Of a stretch of 59,952 nucleotides of DNA, positions 27,919 through 36,759 are shown piece after piece. This DNA comes from Cohnella rhizoplanae (GTDB lineage: Bacteria > Bacillota > Bacilli > Paenibacillales > Paenibacillaceae), in assembly GCF_948329515.1 (NCBI RefSeq), contig NZ_CAOJCN010000031.1, positions 1 to 59,952 on the forward strand. The letters run 5' to 3'. A model generated the notes under the pieces. It searched no databases, was not told the origin of the DNA, and saw only the letters and a program-made list of their open reading frames with translations. The first letter of the stretch is position 1. Every line of letters starts with the position of its first letter. The position numbers and the translations under genes are program-made.

Positions 27919-28695
27919 ATGACCGTCCTATGGGTGCTTGCCCGAAGCGCGTACGAGAGCCGCCTGCAATATACGGCCTCGCACGCCGTACGCACCGTCG
28001 CTAGCATTATATTCGGCATGATCTACATCTCGATCTGGCAGGGGATCGGGGAGCAGCACGAGCTCGAGGGATACGGGAGGGACGGGATGGTCGCCTACAT
28101 GGCGTTTAACCAGGTAATCCTGTGGATGACCTTCACCTCGCATGGGCTCGGCTTGGAGGACAGGGTCCGGACCGGACAGATCGCGACCGATCTCATCCGT
28201 CCGGTGCATCTGTTCACGTTCTCGGCGGGACGCGAGGCGGGTTCGACCGCTTACAACGTCCTGTTCACCGCGCTTCCGCTGTACATTCTCTACGCGCTGA
28301 TCTTCGGACTGCCGGTGCCGACCGATCCCGCGGTCTGGCTGCGCACGCTCGTCGCGCTATTCATGGCCGCCTACACGGGGATCTGCATCTCGTACTGCAT
28401 CGGGGTGACGGCGCTATGGACGATGGAGAGCCGCTGGTTCAGCCTGCTTAATTACTCGCTTAGCTTCGTGCTCTCCGGTTTCCTCATGCCGATCGCGTGG
28501 ATGCCCGGCTGGCTGCAGACGATATCGAGACTGTCTCCCTACCCGGTGTTCAACGACATCCCCACCCGAACCTATCTCGGCCTGGCCGCGCCGGCTGCGC
28601 TCGTCGCGCCGCTCGTCTGGTGCGCGCTGCTCTCGCTGGCCTGCGTCGCGGCTACGTCGGCGGTGCGCCGCAAGGTGGAGGTGCAGGGCGGATGA
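27919..28695 (+). CDS. ABC-2 type transporter permease (first subunit)
   Basis: 258 residues with about six membrane segments, of the ABC-2 permease family paired with daunorubicin/YdbJ-like ATPases. Visible blocks: TVASIIFGMIYISIWQGIG, IATDLIRPVHLFTFSAGREA (the cytoplasmic coupling region) and GFLMPIAWMPGWLQTISRLSPYPVFNDIPT. The frame is open to 27874, but AGAGGG places the start at ATG 27919. Ends in an ATGA overlap with the second permease. Substrate unknown. Confidence 0.85.
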   Translation: MTVLWVLARSAYESRLQYTASHAVRTVASIIFGMIYISIWQGIGEQHELEGYGRDGMVAYMAFNQVILWMTFTSHGLGLEDRVRTGQIATDLIRPVHLFTFSAGREAGSTAYNVLFTALPLYILYALIFGLPVPTDPAVWLRTLVALFMAAYTGICISYCIGVTALWTMESRWFSLLNYSLSFVLSGFLMPIAWMPGWLQTISRLSPYPVFNDIPTRTYLGLAAPAALVAPLVWCALLSLACVAATSAVRRKVEVQGG

Positions 28696-29483
28696 ACTGG
28701 CTGCGCATTTCCTGGATGCTGTACAAGATCAACGTGCGCGCGAGAATGCAGTACCGGGTCAGCTTCCTGCTGACCACGCTGCTCGCGTCCGTCGTGACCG
28801 TCGCCGAATTCCTGGGCTTGGCGGTCGTGCTGCATGCGTTCGGCGCGATCGAAGGCTGGGACGTGTGGGAGATCGGGTATCTCTACGGCGTGCTGATGAC
28901 CGCGAAGTATCTGTACCGGGGCTTCGGCTCTGCCGTGAACAACTTCGAGCCCTACCTGGTGAACGGCCAGCTGGATCAGCTGCTGCTGCGCCCAATGCCG
29001 CTCCTGCTGTCCGTGCTGACGTCGCGGACGCGCATGATCGGCGGCGAGCTGCTCCAGGGGCTGACCGTGCTCGGCGTCTGTCTCGGCAAGCTGCTCGGAG
29101 AGGGAACCGTCGGCTGGGCCGCGATTCCCGTCACGCTGCTGATCGTCTGCACGGGCACCGTCATCATGTTCGCCGTGGGGCTTGCTACCGCTGCGGTCGG
29201 CTTCTGGACGACCCGCACCGAGGATCTGTCGGTGCTTACCGACAACGCGTCGACGACGGCGTGCCAGCTGCCGCTCAGCCTGTTTCCCGATTGGCTCCGC
29301 ACGCTGCTCCTGACCGTGGTGCCGTTCGGCTTCATCAACTACGTGCCCGCGATGTTCATCGTCCGGTCCGAATGGGGCTGGTGGACGATTCCGGCGACCG
29401 CCGCGGTAGCCGCGCTGTCTCTGGCGGCGGCGCTTGCGCTGTGGCGCGTGGGCGTGCGCAAGTACCAGAGCACGGGCACATGA
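28692..29483 (+). CDS. ABC-2 type transporter permease (second subunit)
   Basis: 263 residues, about six membrane segments, homologous in plan to the preceding permease: VNGQLDQLLLRPMPLLLSVL is the coupling-helix region, and the end FGFINYVPAMFIVRS matches the PxxxF-NDIPT position of the first subunit. The pair should form the heterodimeric channel of an exporter, energised by the ATPase 453 bases downstream. Start overlaps the upstream stop. Confidence 0.85.
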   Translation: MNWLRISWMLYKINVRARMQYRVSFLLTTLLASVVTVAEFLGLAVVLHAFGAIEGWDVWEIGYLYGVLMTAKYLYRGFGSAVNNFEPYLVNGQLDQLLLRPMPLLLSVLTSRTRMIGGELLQGLTVLGVCLGKLLGEGTVGWAAIPVTLLIVCTGTVIMFAVGLATAAVGFWTTRTEDLSVLTDNASTTACQLPLSLFPDWLRTLLLTVVPFGFINYVPAMFIVRSEWGWWTIPATAAVAALSLAAALALWRVGVRKYQSTGT

Positions 29484-29557
29484 AGCGGGTGCCGAAGGCG
29501 CCGGATACCGCTAATGTTCTGTGAGGATGAACGGCTCGACGGACGCGACGACGACTG

Positions 29558-29880
29558 TTAGCGGAACAAATTTCCGCTATGGCAGGCTAGGAGCAAGCAA
29601 TTTGGCAGAAAGCGGAACTGATTTCCGTTATAGTGCGTGCAAGAGCGTAGCAGCAGTGTTTAGCGGAACAAATTTCCGCTATGGCCGGCTTGGGGCACGC
29701 AATTTGGCCGATAGCCGAACTTATTTCCGTTATAGTGCGTGCGAGACACGTAGCAGCAGTGCTTAGCGGAACAAATTTCCGCTATGGCCGGCTCGGAGCA
29801 CGCGATTTGGCCGATAGCGGAACTGATTTCCGTTAATGTGCGTGCGAGACACGTAGCTTCAACTGTCAGCGGAAACTAAG
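29558..29880. repeat. Hairpin-rich tandem repeat, three units of about 103 bp
   Basis: Three units begin at 29560, 29662 and 29765. Each contains hairpin A, AGCGGAACAAATTTCCGCT (7-bp stem, 5-base loop), and about 50 bases later hairpin B (AGCGGAACTGATTTCCGTT, with one G-T pair). A partial further AGCGGAA occurs near 29868. It fills most of the space between the second permease and the ATPase of one exporter. No gene is encoded: a short open frame through it merely translates the repeat. Confidence 0.9.
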
Positions 29881-29935
29881 CTCGGCGTTTAACGAAATTG
29901 ATTGGATTCACTAAACTAAATCCGGAGGGATGATC

Positions 29936-30940
29936 ATGGCCATGTTAGAGGCTAGCGGATTAAGCAAGACCTTCGTTACGGCGCTGCCCAAGGAGGGCAA
30001 GCTGAAGGCGGTGAGAACCTTGTTCTCCCGCGAACGGAAGGTCGTGACGGCGGTGAACGCGCTGGACATGCGCGTGGAGGAAGGCGAGTTCGTCGGCTTC
30101 ATCGGTCCGAACGGCGCGGGCAAGTCGACGACGATCAAGATGCTCTGCGGCATCCTGCACCCGAGCGCGGGCGAGGTGAGGATCGCGGGGCTCAGCCCGC
30201 AGCGGGAGAGGCGGCGCGTAGCGCGGCGCATCGGCGTCGTATTCGGCCAGCGCTCGCAGCTGTGGTGGGACCTGCCGCTGAAGGACAGCTTCGACATTCT
30301 GGCGGCGATGTTCCGGCTCGGCGCCGCGGAGAAGGAACGGCAGCTGTCGAAACTGGATGAAGTGCTGCAGCTGCGGGAGTTCTGGGACACGCCGGTCCGC
30401 CGGCTGTCGCTGGGTCAACGCATGCGGGGCGATCTGGCCGCGGCGCTGCTACACGATCCGGCGCTTCTGGTGCTGGACGAGCCGACGATCGGCATGGACG
30501 CCGCGGCCAAGCGTCAGATCCGGGATCATCTGAAGCTGCTTAATTCCGAATACGGCAAGACCGTACTGCTCACGACGCACGATATGGACGATATCGAGAC
30601 GCTGTGCGATCGGGTCATCGTGATCAGCCGCGGCGAGATGCTGTACGACGGCGGGCTGGCGCTGCTGCGCGAGCGGATCGGACTGCCGACGACCGTAAGC
30701 GTGACGTACGCCCGAGATACGACGATAGGGCTGGCGCCCGGCATGCGAATCGGAGAGGGCGTATCCGCCCCCTCCGAGGTCAAGGTGATCGATGTAGCCG
30801 AGCGGGAGGCGACAGTGAGCTTCAACCGCGCGCAGATCGGCGTGATGGAAGTGCTGCGCCTGCTGTCCGCGTGGGGCGACATCGCAGACGTGCACGTCGA
30901 GGAGCCCGAGTTCGAGGATATCGTCAGCCGCGTTTACTGA
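29936..30940 (+). CDS. ABC-2 exporter ATP-binding protein
   Basis: 334 residues. Walker A GPNGAGKST (about residues 60-68), Q-loop in GVVFGQRSQLWWDLP, signature LSLGQRMRGDLAAALLHDP, Walker B LLVLDEPTIGMD and H-loop TTHDMDD. A C-terminal extension of about 90 residues follows the nucleotide domain. It belongs with the two permeases upstream. GGAGGG at 29924-29929 favours ATG 29936 over 29930 or 29942. Separated from its permeases by the repeat array, so its expression may differ. Confidence 0.92.
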   Translation: MAMLEASGLSKTFVTALPKEGKLKAVRTLFSRERKVVTAVNALDMRVEEGEFVGFIGPNGAGKSTTIKMLCGILHPSAGEVRIAGLSPQRERRRVARRIGVVFGQRSQLWWDLPLKDSFDILAAMFRLGAAEKERQLSKLDEVLQLREFWDTPVRRLSLGQRMRGDLAAALLHDPALLVLDEPTIGMDAAAKRQIRDHLKLLNSEYGKTVLLTTHDMDDIETLCDRVIVISRGEMLYDGGLALLRERIGLPTTVSVTYARDTTIGLAPGMRIGEGVSAPSEVKVIDVAEREATVSFNRAQIGVMEVLRLLSAWGDIADVHVEEPEFEDIVSRVY

Positions 30941-30955
30941 TCCTCCTCTGCAGGC

Positions 30956-31816
30956 TCAGCCCTGGAGCATCGGCTTCAGATCCGCGATGACCTTCTGCAG
31001 GGCGGCAGACGTGCGCGTGTACATGGCTTTGGCCTTGTCGTCCTTGGTCGCGACGGCGAACAGCTCCAGATCCGCCTCGGCCTTCTTGAGGCTGGCCAGC
31101 AGCAGCGCCTTGCCCTGAGGCACCGGTACCTGGATCTTGTCATCGTACAGGTCGACGTATAGCTGTTGGTAAGCATCTACCTGGCCGAGAAATACGTTAT
31201 CCACCGTGACGCCGATCTTCTCCAATTCGGCGGCGAGCCAGCCGGGGCTGAGGCCGGCGGTGGCCAGCGGTTCGTTCATCATCTTGCCGTCCATGATGAC
31301 GACCTGCGGCTCGACCTCGTGCACCTTGGGAAGCTCCATGTCGCTGGGCGTGAGCGGCTGCTTGTCTTTCTTCATCAGCACGCTCAGCTCGCCGCTGGTC
31401 TCCATGACCGCGAATTCGACGTCGGCCAGTTTAAACGCGTTTTTTCCCCGCAGCTGCTCCATGAGCTCGTCCGTCGTAAGATGCTCCTTTTTGAGATTAT
31501 CTTCGAGGACTTTGCCTTCTTTGATGACGACGCGCCCTTTGCCCTCCAGGAGATGACGCAGACGGATGCTCTTCATGGACAAGTATTCAAGGAAGAAGGG
31601 AACGGCGAACCAGACCGCCAGCGCGATGAGGCCGTGCGAGTAATGGGTCTCGATGTCCGTGGAAATGAAGCCCGCCAGTTCGCCAAGCGTGATGCCCAGT
31701 ATATATTCGAAGAACGTCAGCTGGGAGATCTGCTTTTTACCGAGCAGCCTGGCCATGACGAAGAGCACGATCAAGGCGCCCAGCGAGCGGAATATGATGT
31801 GTCCCCACACCGGCAT
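30956..31816 (-). CDS. yetF: YetF-like DUF421 membrane protein with C-terminal DUF1657-like domain
   Basis: 286 residues. Residues 1-80 carry three membrane segments (GALIVLFVMARLLGKKQISQ; FFEYILGITLGELAGF; IALAVWFAVPFFLEYLS). Residues about 80-215 form the DUF421 soluble domain (GKGRVVIKEGKVLEDNLKKE; EPQVVIMDGKMMNEPLA). Residues about 225-286 (ASLKKAEADLELFAVATKDD) resemble the 68-residue DUF1657 protein nearby (ASLKSAQASLEQFAIGTQNQ), so it appears to be a fusion. YetF/DUF421 genes with DUF1657 accompany spoVA2mob-type operons tied to spore heat resistance. Starts 5 bases after spoVAD, in the same operon. Confidence 0.88.
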   Translation of the reverse strand: MPVWGHIIFRSLGALIVLFVMARLLGKKQISQLTFFEYILGITLGELAGFISTDIETHYSHGLIALAVWFAVPFFLEYLSMKSIRLRHLLEGKGRVVIKEGKVLEDNLKKEHLTTDELMEQLRGKNAFKLADVEFAVMETSGELSVLMKKDKQPLTPSDMELPKVHEVEPQVVIMDGKMMNEPLATAGLSPGWLAAELEKIGVTVDNVFLGQVDAYQQLYVDLYDDKIQVPVPQGKALLLASLKKAEADLELFAVATKDDKAKAMYTRTSAALQKVIADLKPMLQG

Positions 31817-31820
31817 ATCG

Positions 31821-32858
31821 TTAACCTTCTTTCTCCAAAATGGTGTCCGGCGCCTCCAGTGCCACCGCGTGGGCGATGCCGGGAATCGATTCGCTCTGCT
31901 GAAGGGCCAGCGGCGACATGAGCGCGCCCGTCGCGACCACCAGAATCCGCCGCAGCTCGCCTTTTTGCAGCTTTTTCAGCAAGTGCCCGTACGTCACCAC
32001 CGCCGAGCATCCGCATCCGCTGCCGCCGGCCTGCACCATCTGCTTGTCATAGTCGTAGATCATCATGCCGCAGTCGCGGTAACGCGTCTTGTGCATCGGG
32101 ATGCGATGCTTGTCGAAAAGGTCGTTCGCGAGCTCGTAGCCGACCTTGGCCAGATCTCCCGTCACGATCAGGTCGTAATGGTCCGGACCGACGCCGAGGT
32201 CGCGAAAATGCGAGATGATCGTATCGACGGCGGCGGGCGCCATCGCCGCGCCCATGTTGAACGGATCCGTGATGCCCATGTCGACGACGCGGCCGATGGT
32301 CGCCGCGGAGACGCGGGGCCCGACGCCTTCGCCCGCGACGAGCGCGGTGCCGGCGCCTGTCACCGTATATTGCGCGTACGGAGGCTTCTGCGAGCCGTAT
32401 TCGGTCGGGTAGCGGAACTGCTTCTCGGCGGTTGAATTGTGGCTGCAGGTACCGGCCAGCGCGTATTTGGCGCCGCCGGTGGAGATCAGGTAGGAAGCGA
32501 CGGCAAGGCTCTCCATCGAGGTGGAGCAAGCGCCGAACACGCCGATATAGGGCATCGCGAGCGTCCGCGCGGCATAGCTGGTGCTCGTAATTTGGTTCAT
32601 CAAGTCCCCGCCGACGTAGAAGCTGATCTGGTCCTTCGTCATGCCCGACTTTTCCATCGCGATCTTGGCAGCTTCTTCAAGGTAGGCGCGTTCTGCCTTT
32701 TCCCAGCTGTCCTGGCCGACAAGCGAGTCCTGATGCACGATGTCGAAGTCATGGCCGAGCGGGCCTCGTCCCTCGAACGGACCTACGACCGTGGCCGCCG
32801 ACAGAATGACGGGCTTGTCGCGGAACAGCCAGCTTTGATGTCCTTTCAGGATCGTCAT
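31821..32858 (-). CDS. spoVAD: Stage V sporulation protein AD
   Basis: 345 residues, thiolase fold. SpoVAD landmarks: GRGPLGHDFDIVHQDSLVGQ, SFYVGGDLMNQ, VFGACSTSMESLAVAS, GTCSHNSTAEKQFRYPTEYG, TGDLAKVGYELAND and GGSGCGCSAVVTYG. SpoVAD binds dipicolinic acid and, with SpoVAC and SpoVAE, moves Ca-DPA into the forespore. It follows spoVAC by nine bases. The spoVAE gene expected next is missing; yetF comes directly after. Expression would be forespore-specific (SigG) in relatives. Confidence 0.96.
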   Translation of the reverse strand: MTILKGHQSWLFRDKPVILSAATVVGPFEGRGPLGHDFDIVHQDSLVGQDSWEKAERAYLEEAAKIAMEKSGMTKDQISFYVGGDLMNQITSTSYAARTLAMPYIGVFGACSTSMESLAVASYLISTGGAKYALAGTCSHNSTAEKQFRYPTEYGSQKPPYAQYTVTGAGTALVAGEGVGPRVSAATIGRVVDMGITDPFNMGAAMAPAAVDTIISHFRDLGVGPDHYDLIVTGDLAKVGYELANDLFDKHRIPMHKTRYRDCGMMIYDYDKQMVQAGGSGCGCSAVVTYGHLLKKLQKGELRRILVVATGALMSPLALQQSESIPGIAHAVALEAPDTILEKEG

Positions 32859-32867
32859 GGGCCTCCC

Positions 32868-33341
32868 TCACCTTCCATATCCGAATACCAATCGAATGAG
32901 CCCGATAAAGAACGCGGCCACGGTGCCGAACACGATGACGGAACCCGCGAGCTTGAACATGTTCGCGCCGGTCCCGAGCACGAGCCCCTCGCTGCGATGC
33001 TCGATGGCCGCGGACGACATCGCGTTCGCGAAGCCCGTCACGGGTACCGCCGAGCCGGCCCCGGCCCATTGGCCGAACTTATCGTAGACGCCCATCGCGG
33101 TCAGCGCCACGGCGATCGCGATCAGGACGGCGACCGTTGGCGCGGAGGCCTCTTTTTGCGTCATGTCTGCGAAGTGCATGAACGCGTCCTGGATGCCCTG
33201 CCCCAGGATGCAGATGAGGCCGCCTACGACGAAGGCGCGGAGGCAATTCATTGCGACGGGACGCGCGGGCTGCCGCTTCAGGGCAAGCTGTCGGTATTCC
33301 TGCTGCACGGGAGTCAGTTTCTTGATCTTGTTGTTCGCCAC
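32868..33341 (-). CDS. spoVAC: Stage V sporulation protein AC
   Basis: 157 residues with about four membrane segments. LTPVQQEYRQLALKRQPARP is the family start, followed by FVVGGLICILGQGIQDAF, KFGQWAGAGSAVPVTGFANA and EGLVLGTGANMFKLAGSVIV. SpoVAC of Bacillus is a mechanosensitive channel for DPA release. The start is GTG with AGAGGAGG eight bases before. First gene of the spoVAC-spoVAD-yetF operon. Confidence 0.95.
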   Translation of the reverse strand: MANNKIKKLTPVQQEYRQLALKRQPARPVAMNCLRAFVVGGLICILGQGIQDAFMHFADMTQKEASAPTVAVLIAIAVALTAMGVYDKFGQWAGAGSAVPVTGFANAMSSAAIEHRSEGLVLGTGANMFKLAGSVIVFGTVAAFFIGLIRLVFGYGR

Positions 33342-33534
33342 GGCGGTCGCCTCCTCTTGAGCAAATGGCGGGCAGTATAGATTGAGGATGCCTCGGGGAC
33401 CGGATTTTTAGCCGCAATGCGACCGGTATTGGCCGCTAACCAAATTTTTGCAGTTGTGAGGGGAGGCGCGGACGGGCAAAGTACATAAGTCCCGAGCGCG
33501 GGAACATTAAAGACGGAAAGAGGCGTACATCGAC

Positions 33535-33741
33535 ATGACCGTAGCATCTCAAGTGAAAACTACCGTCGCTTCTTTAAAGAGCGCACAAGCCAGCCTGGAG
33601 CAATTCGCGATCGGCACGCAAAATCAGCAGGCCAAGCAGCTCTTCACCGACGCTGCCGCTCAGACGCAGCAGATCGTCGACCAAGTGGAGCAGCGCGTCC
33701 AGCAGCTGGAGCAGGAAGAGCCGCAATACAAAGGCTTCTGA
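33535..33741 (+). CDS. DUF1657 small spore protein
   Basis: 68 residues, predicted all-helical. TVASQVKTTVASLKSAQASL and FAIGTQNQQAKQLF fit DUF1657, and the C-terminus is a Gln/Glu-rich helix. DUF1657 genes are regular members of spoVA2mob-type operons. Here the gene diverges from spoVAC, separated by 193 bases that should hold both promoters; I could not place SigG boxes with confidence. AAAGAGG precedes the ATG. Confidence 0.88.
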   Translation: MTVASQVKTTVASLKSAQASLEQFAIGTQNQQAKQLFTDAAAQTQQIVDQVEQRVQQLEQEEPQYKGF

Positions 33742-33764
33742 ACATCGCGGGGAATTGAAAAATC

Positions 33765-33795
33765 GGGAGCTCCGGCGCGCGTCGGGGCTCCCTCT
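33765..33795 (+). terminator. Terminator after the DUF1657 gene
   Basis: GGGAGC (33765-33770) pairs with GCTCCC (33787-33792), followed by TCTT. Modest strength. Confidence 0.55.
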
Positions 33796-33816
33796 TCCAT
33801 AGAAAGGAGCATGATG

Positions 33817-34653
33817 ATGCGGCATGTCGGCGCGAATAAAAGAAAGAAGTCGATTAGCGGCGGTCTAGCGAAGCTCGTCTTGTCGTCCGTCCTGATCTTG
33901 GCAGGGATGGGACAGGCGGCTGCAAGCGGAGAGGCGGCGACCGGGGCCGCGTCCGCTTCTAACGCTGCCGGGCGCACGCCGGCGTTCAAAGGCAGGGCTT
34001 ATTACGAGTCGCGCGGCGAAGCGGTCTGGGAGATTCCGGTGGAAGGCAAAGCCATCGCGCTTACGTTCGACGACGGTCCGGATCCTGTGGATACGCCGGC
34101 GATTCTGGACTTGCTCGGGCAATACGGGGCGCGCGCGACTTTTTTTATCACGGGCAAAAAGGCGGAGCAGTACCCCGGCATCGTGAGGCGGGAGGCGCTG
34201 GAGGGACACGAGGTCGCGAATCATACATACACGCACCGAATGCTGCTGCATTGCACGGACGCGCAGATCCGCGGCGAGATCTCGATGGCGCAGAAGAGCA
34301 TCGCCATGGCCGCCGGCGCGATGCCTGTCCTGTTCCGCCCGCCTGAGGGCTTTTTTAATTCGCGGGTGCTGTCGGTCGGGCGCGAGGAGGGACTGATGAC
34401 GGTGCTCTGGTCGTGGCACCATGCCACGGACGATTGGGCGCGTCCCGGCGTGGGTCACATCGTCAAGGGCATCCTGAACGACGTGCGCGGCGGGGACATC
34501 GTGCTCCTGCACGATTATGTGAGCGGCAGGACGCAAACGATCGACGCGCTGCGCGTGATCCTGCCCAAGCTCGCCGAGGAAGGTTACAGCTTCGTGACCG
34601 TGTCGGAGCTGCTGCGCGCAAAAAATTCAAAAACAAATCTGGTAAATCGTTGA
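33817..34653 (+). CDS. Secreted polysaccharide deacetylase (NodB domain)
   Basis: 278 residues. Signal peptide at about residues 12-38 (LVLSSVLILAGMGQAAAS). The carbohydrate esterase 4 motifs are complete: TFDDGPD (motif 1, catalytic Asp at residues 85-86), HTYTH (motif 2, metal His), RPPEG (motif 3) and DIVLLHD (motif 5). Such enzymes N-deacetylate peptidoglycan or chitin oligomers; PdaA-like enzymes act on spore cortex, which would fit the neighbouring spore genes. Three ATGs in a row; GAAAGGAG best fits the third (33817). Confidence 0.9.
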   Translation: MRHVGANKRKKSISGGLAKLVLSSVLILAGMGQAAASGEAATGAASASNAAGRTPAFKGRAYYESRGEAVWEIPVEGKAIALTFDDGPDPVDTPAILDLLGQYGARATFFITGKKAEQYPGIVRREALEGHEVANHTYTHRMLLHCTDAQIRGEISMAQKSIAMAAGAMPVLFRPPEGFFNSRVLSVGREEGLMTVLWSWHHATDDWARPGVGHIVKGILNDVRGGDIVLLHDYVSGRTQTIDALRVILPKLAEEGYSFVTVSELLRAKNSKTNLVNR

Positions 34654-34678
34654 CTTCAAGGTTGAGAACCATTATCAT
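34650..34678 (+). promoter_or_regulatory. SigA promoter of the siderophore ABC ATPase
   Basis: TTGACT (34650-34655) and TATCAT (34673-34678) with 17-base spacing. The -10 is covered by the first Fur box. Confidence 0.65.
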
Positions 34679-34712
34679 TCTTATTATGAATTGATAATGA
34701 TAACGATTATCA
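34663..34712. promoter_or_regulatory. Two Fur boxes
   Basis: Box 1, TGAGAACCATTATCA (34663-34677), and box 2, TGATAACGATTATCA (34698-34712), fit the 7-1-7 Fur pattern TGATAATNATTATCA with two and one mismatches. Box 1 overlaps the promoter -10 and box 2 lies just downstream, the classic arrangement for iron repression. Confidence 0.88.
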
Positions 34713-34756
34713 TAGACAAACATAGAGGCGAACCCGTTCGCCGGAGGAGTGAAGAT

Positions 34757-35623
34757 ATGTCGCGGTTAAGCACGAATCAGCTGACACTCGCCTATGGCAG
34801 CCGGCGTATTGTGGAGAATCTCAATCTGTCCGTGCCCGACGGCAAGATCACTTCTCTGGTAGGGGCGAACGGCTCCGGCAAGTCCACGATCCTGAAGTCG
34901 CTGGCGCGGATCCTGAACCCGCAGAGCGGCGGCGTATTCCTCGACGGCAAGCAGATTCACCGCCAGCCGACCAAGGAAGTGGCGAAGCAGCTCGCCATCC
35001 TGCCGCAGAACCCGACTTCCCCGGAGGGACTCACGGTACGGGAGCTCATCTCGTTCGGCCGTTACCCGCACCAGCGCGGCTTCGGCACGCTGTCCGCCGA
35101 GGACAACCGGATGATCGACTGGGCGCTGCAGGCGACCGGCATGGGCGAGTTCCACGACCGCGCCGTCGACCAGCTGTCCGGCGGCCAGCGGCAGCGCGCC
35201 TGGATCGCGATGTCGCTCGCGCAGGGCACCGAGGTGCTGCTGCTCGACGAGCCGACGACGTTCCTCGACATGGCTCATCAGATCGAGGTCATGAATCTGC
35301 TGGAGAAGCTGAACCGCGAGCAGAAGCGCACGATCATCATGGTCGTCCACGATCTCAACCATGCGGCGCGCTTCTCGCAGCATCTGGTCGCCCTTAAGCG
35401 CGGCACGGTGCTCTACGAGGGACATCCCGAGGTCGTCATGACGCCTGCGATGCTCCGCGACGTATTCGGCATCGACGCCGACGTCATCCCGGATCCGCGC
35501 ACGGGCGCGCCGCTCTGCCTGCCTTACGGGCTGGCCGAGGGTCATGCTCAGGCGCCGGCGGCTTCCGCGGCGAGTCCGTCCGCGGTACGCGAAGACGGCC
35601 GGTTAGCCGCGGCGGTCGTATAG
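34757..35623 (+). CDS. Iron-siderophore ABC transporter ATPase (FhuC/FepC type)
   Basis: 288 residues. Walker A GANGSGKST, Q-loop LPQNPTSPEGLTVRELISFGRYPHQ, signature LSGGQRQRAWIAMSLAQ, Walker B VLLLDEPTTFLD and H-loop VVHDLNHAARFS, with the FepC-like TFLDMAHQIEVM stretch. It would energise uptake of ferric siderophores at the membrane. No permease or binding protein is adjacent, so it is an orphan ATPase serving distant partners, as known for FhuC/YusV in Bacillales. GGAGGAG sets the ATG at 34757. Iron-regulated by the two Fur boxes. Confidence 0.93.
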   Translation: MSRLSTNQLTLAYGSRRIVENLNLSVPDGKITSLVGANGSGKSTILKSLARILNPQSGGVFLDGKQIHRQPTKEVAKQLAILPQNPTSPEGLTVRELISFGRYPHQRGFGTLSAEDNRMIDWALQATGMGEFHDRAVDQLSGGQRQRAWIAMSLAQGTEVLLLDEPTTFLDMAHQIEVMNLLEKLNREQKRTIIMVVHDLNHAARFSQHLVALKRGTVLYEGHPEVVMTPAMLRDVFGIDADVIPDPRTGAPLCLPYGLAEGHAQAPAASAASPSAVREDGRLAAAVV

Positions 35624-35638
35624 GGTTGACCTGTCAGG

Positions 35639-35672
35639 GTCGTCTCCCCTTAAGGGGGAGGCGGCCTTTTTT
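35639..35672 (+). terminator. Terminator after the siderophore ATPase
   Basis: GTCGTCTCCCC-TTAA-GGGGGAGGCGGC stem-loop followed by six T. Confidence 0.88.
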
Positions 35673-35793
35673 GGTTGGATCTTTAGAGCGCGCGGGACCG
35701 GCGGGTAAGGCATGTTTGTTATTCCGCCCCGGCCTCTGTAATATGAAGATAGCTGGAAAATGAAAGCGTTTGAGGTGAAGGAGGTTCTCATCC

Positions 35794-36756
<963 letters not shown>

Positions 36757-36759
36757 CGC

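Noticed and set aside
29521..29766. Short open frame with NFRYGRLGA repeats
   Set aside because: It translates the nucleotide repeat array; no ribosome site and it breaks when the array drifts.
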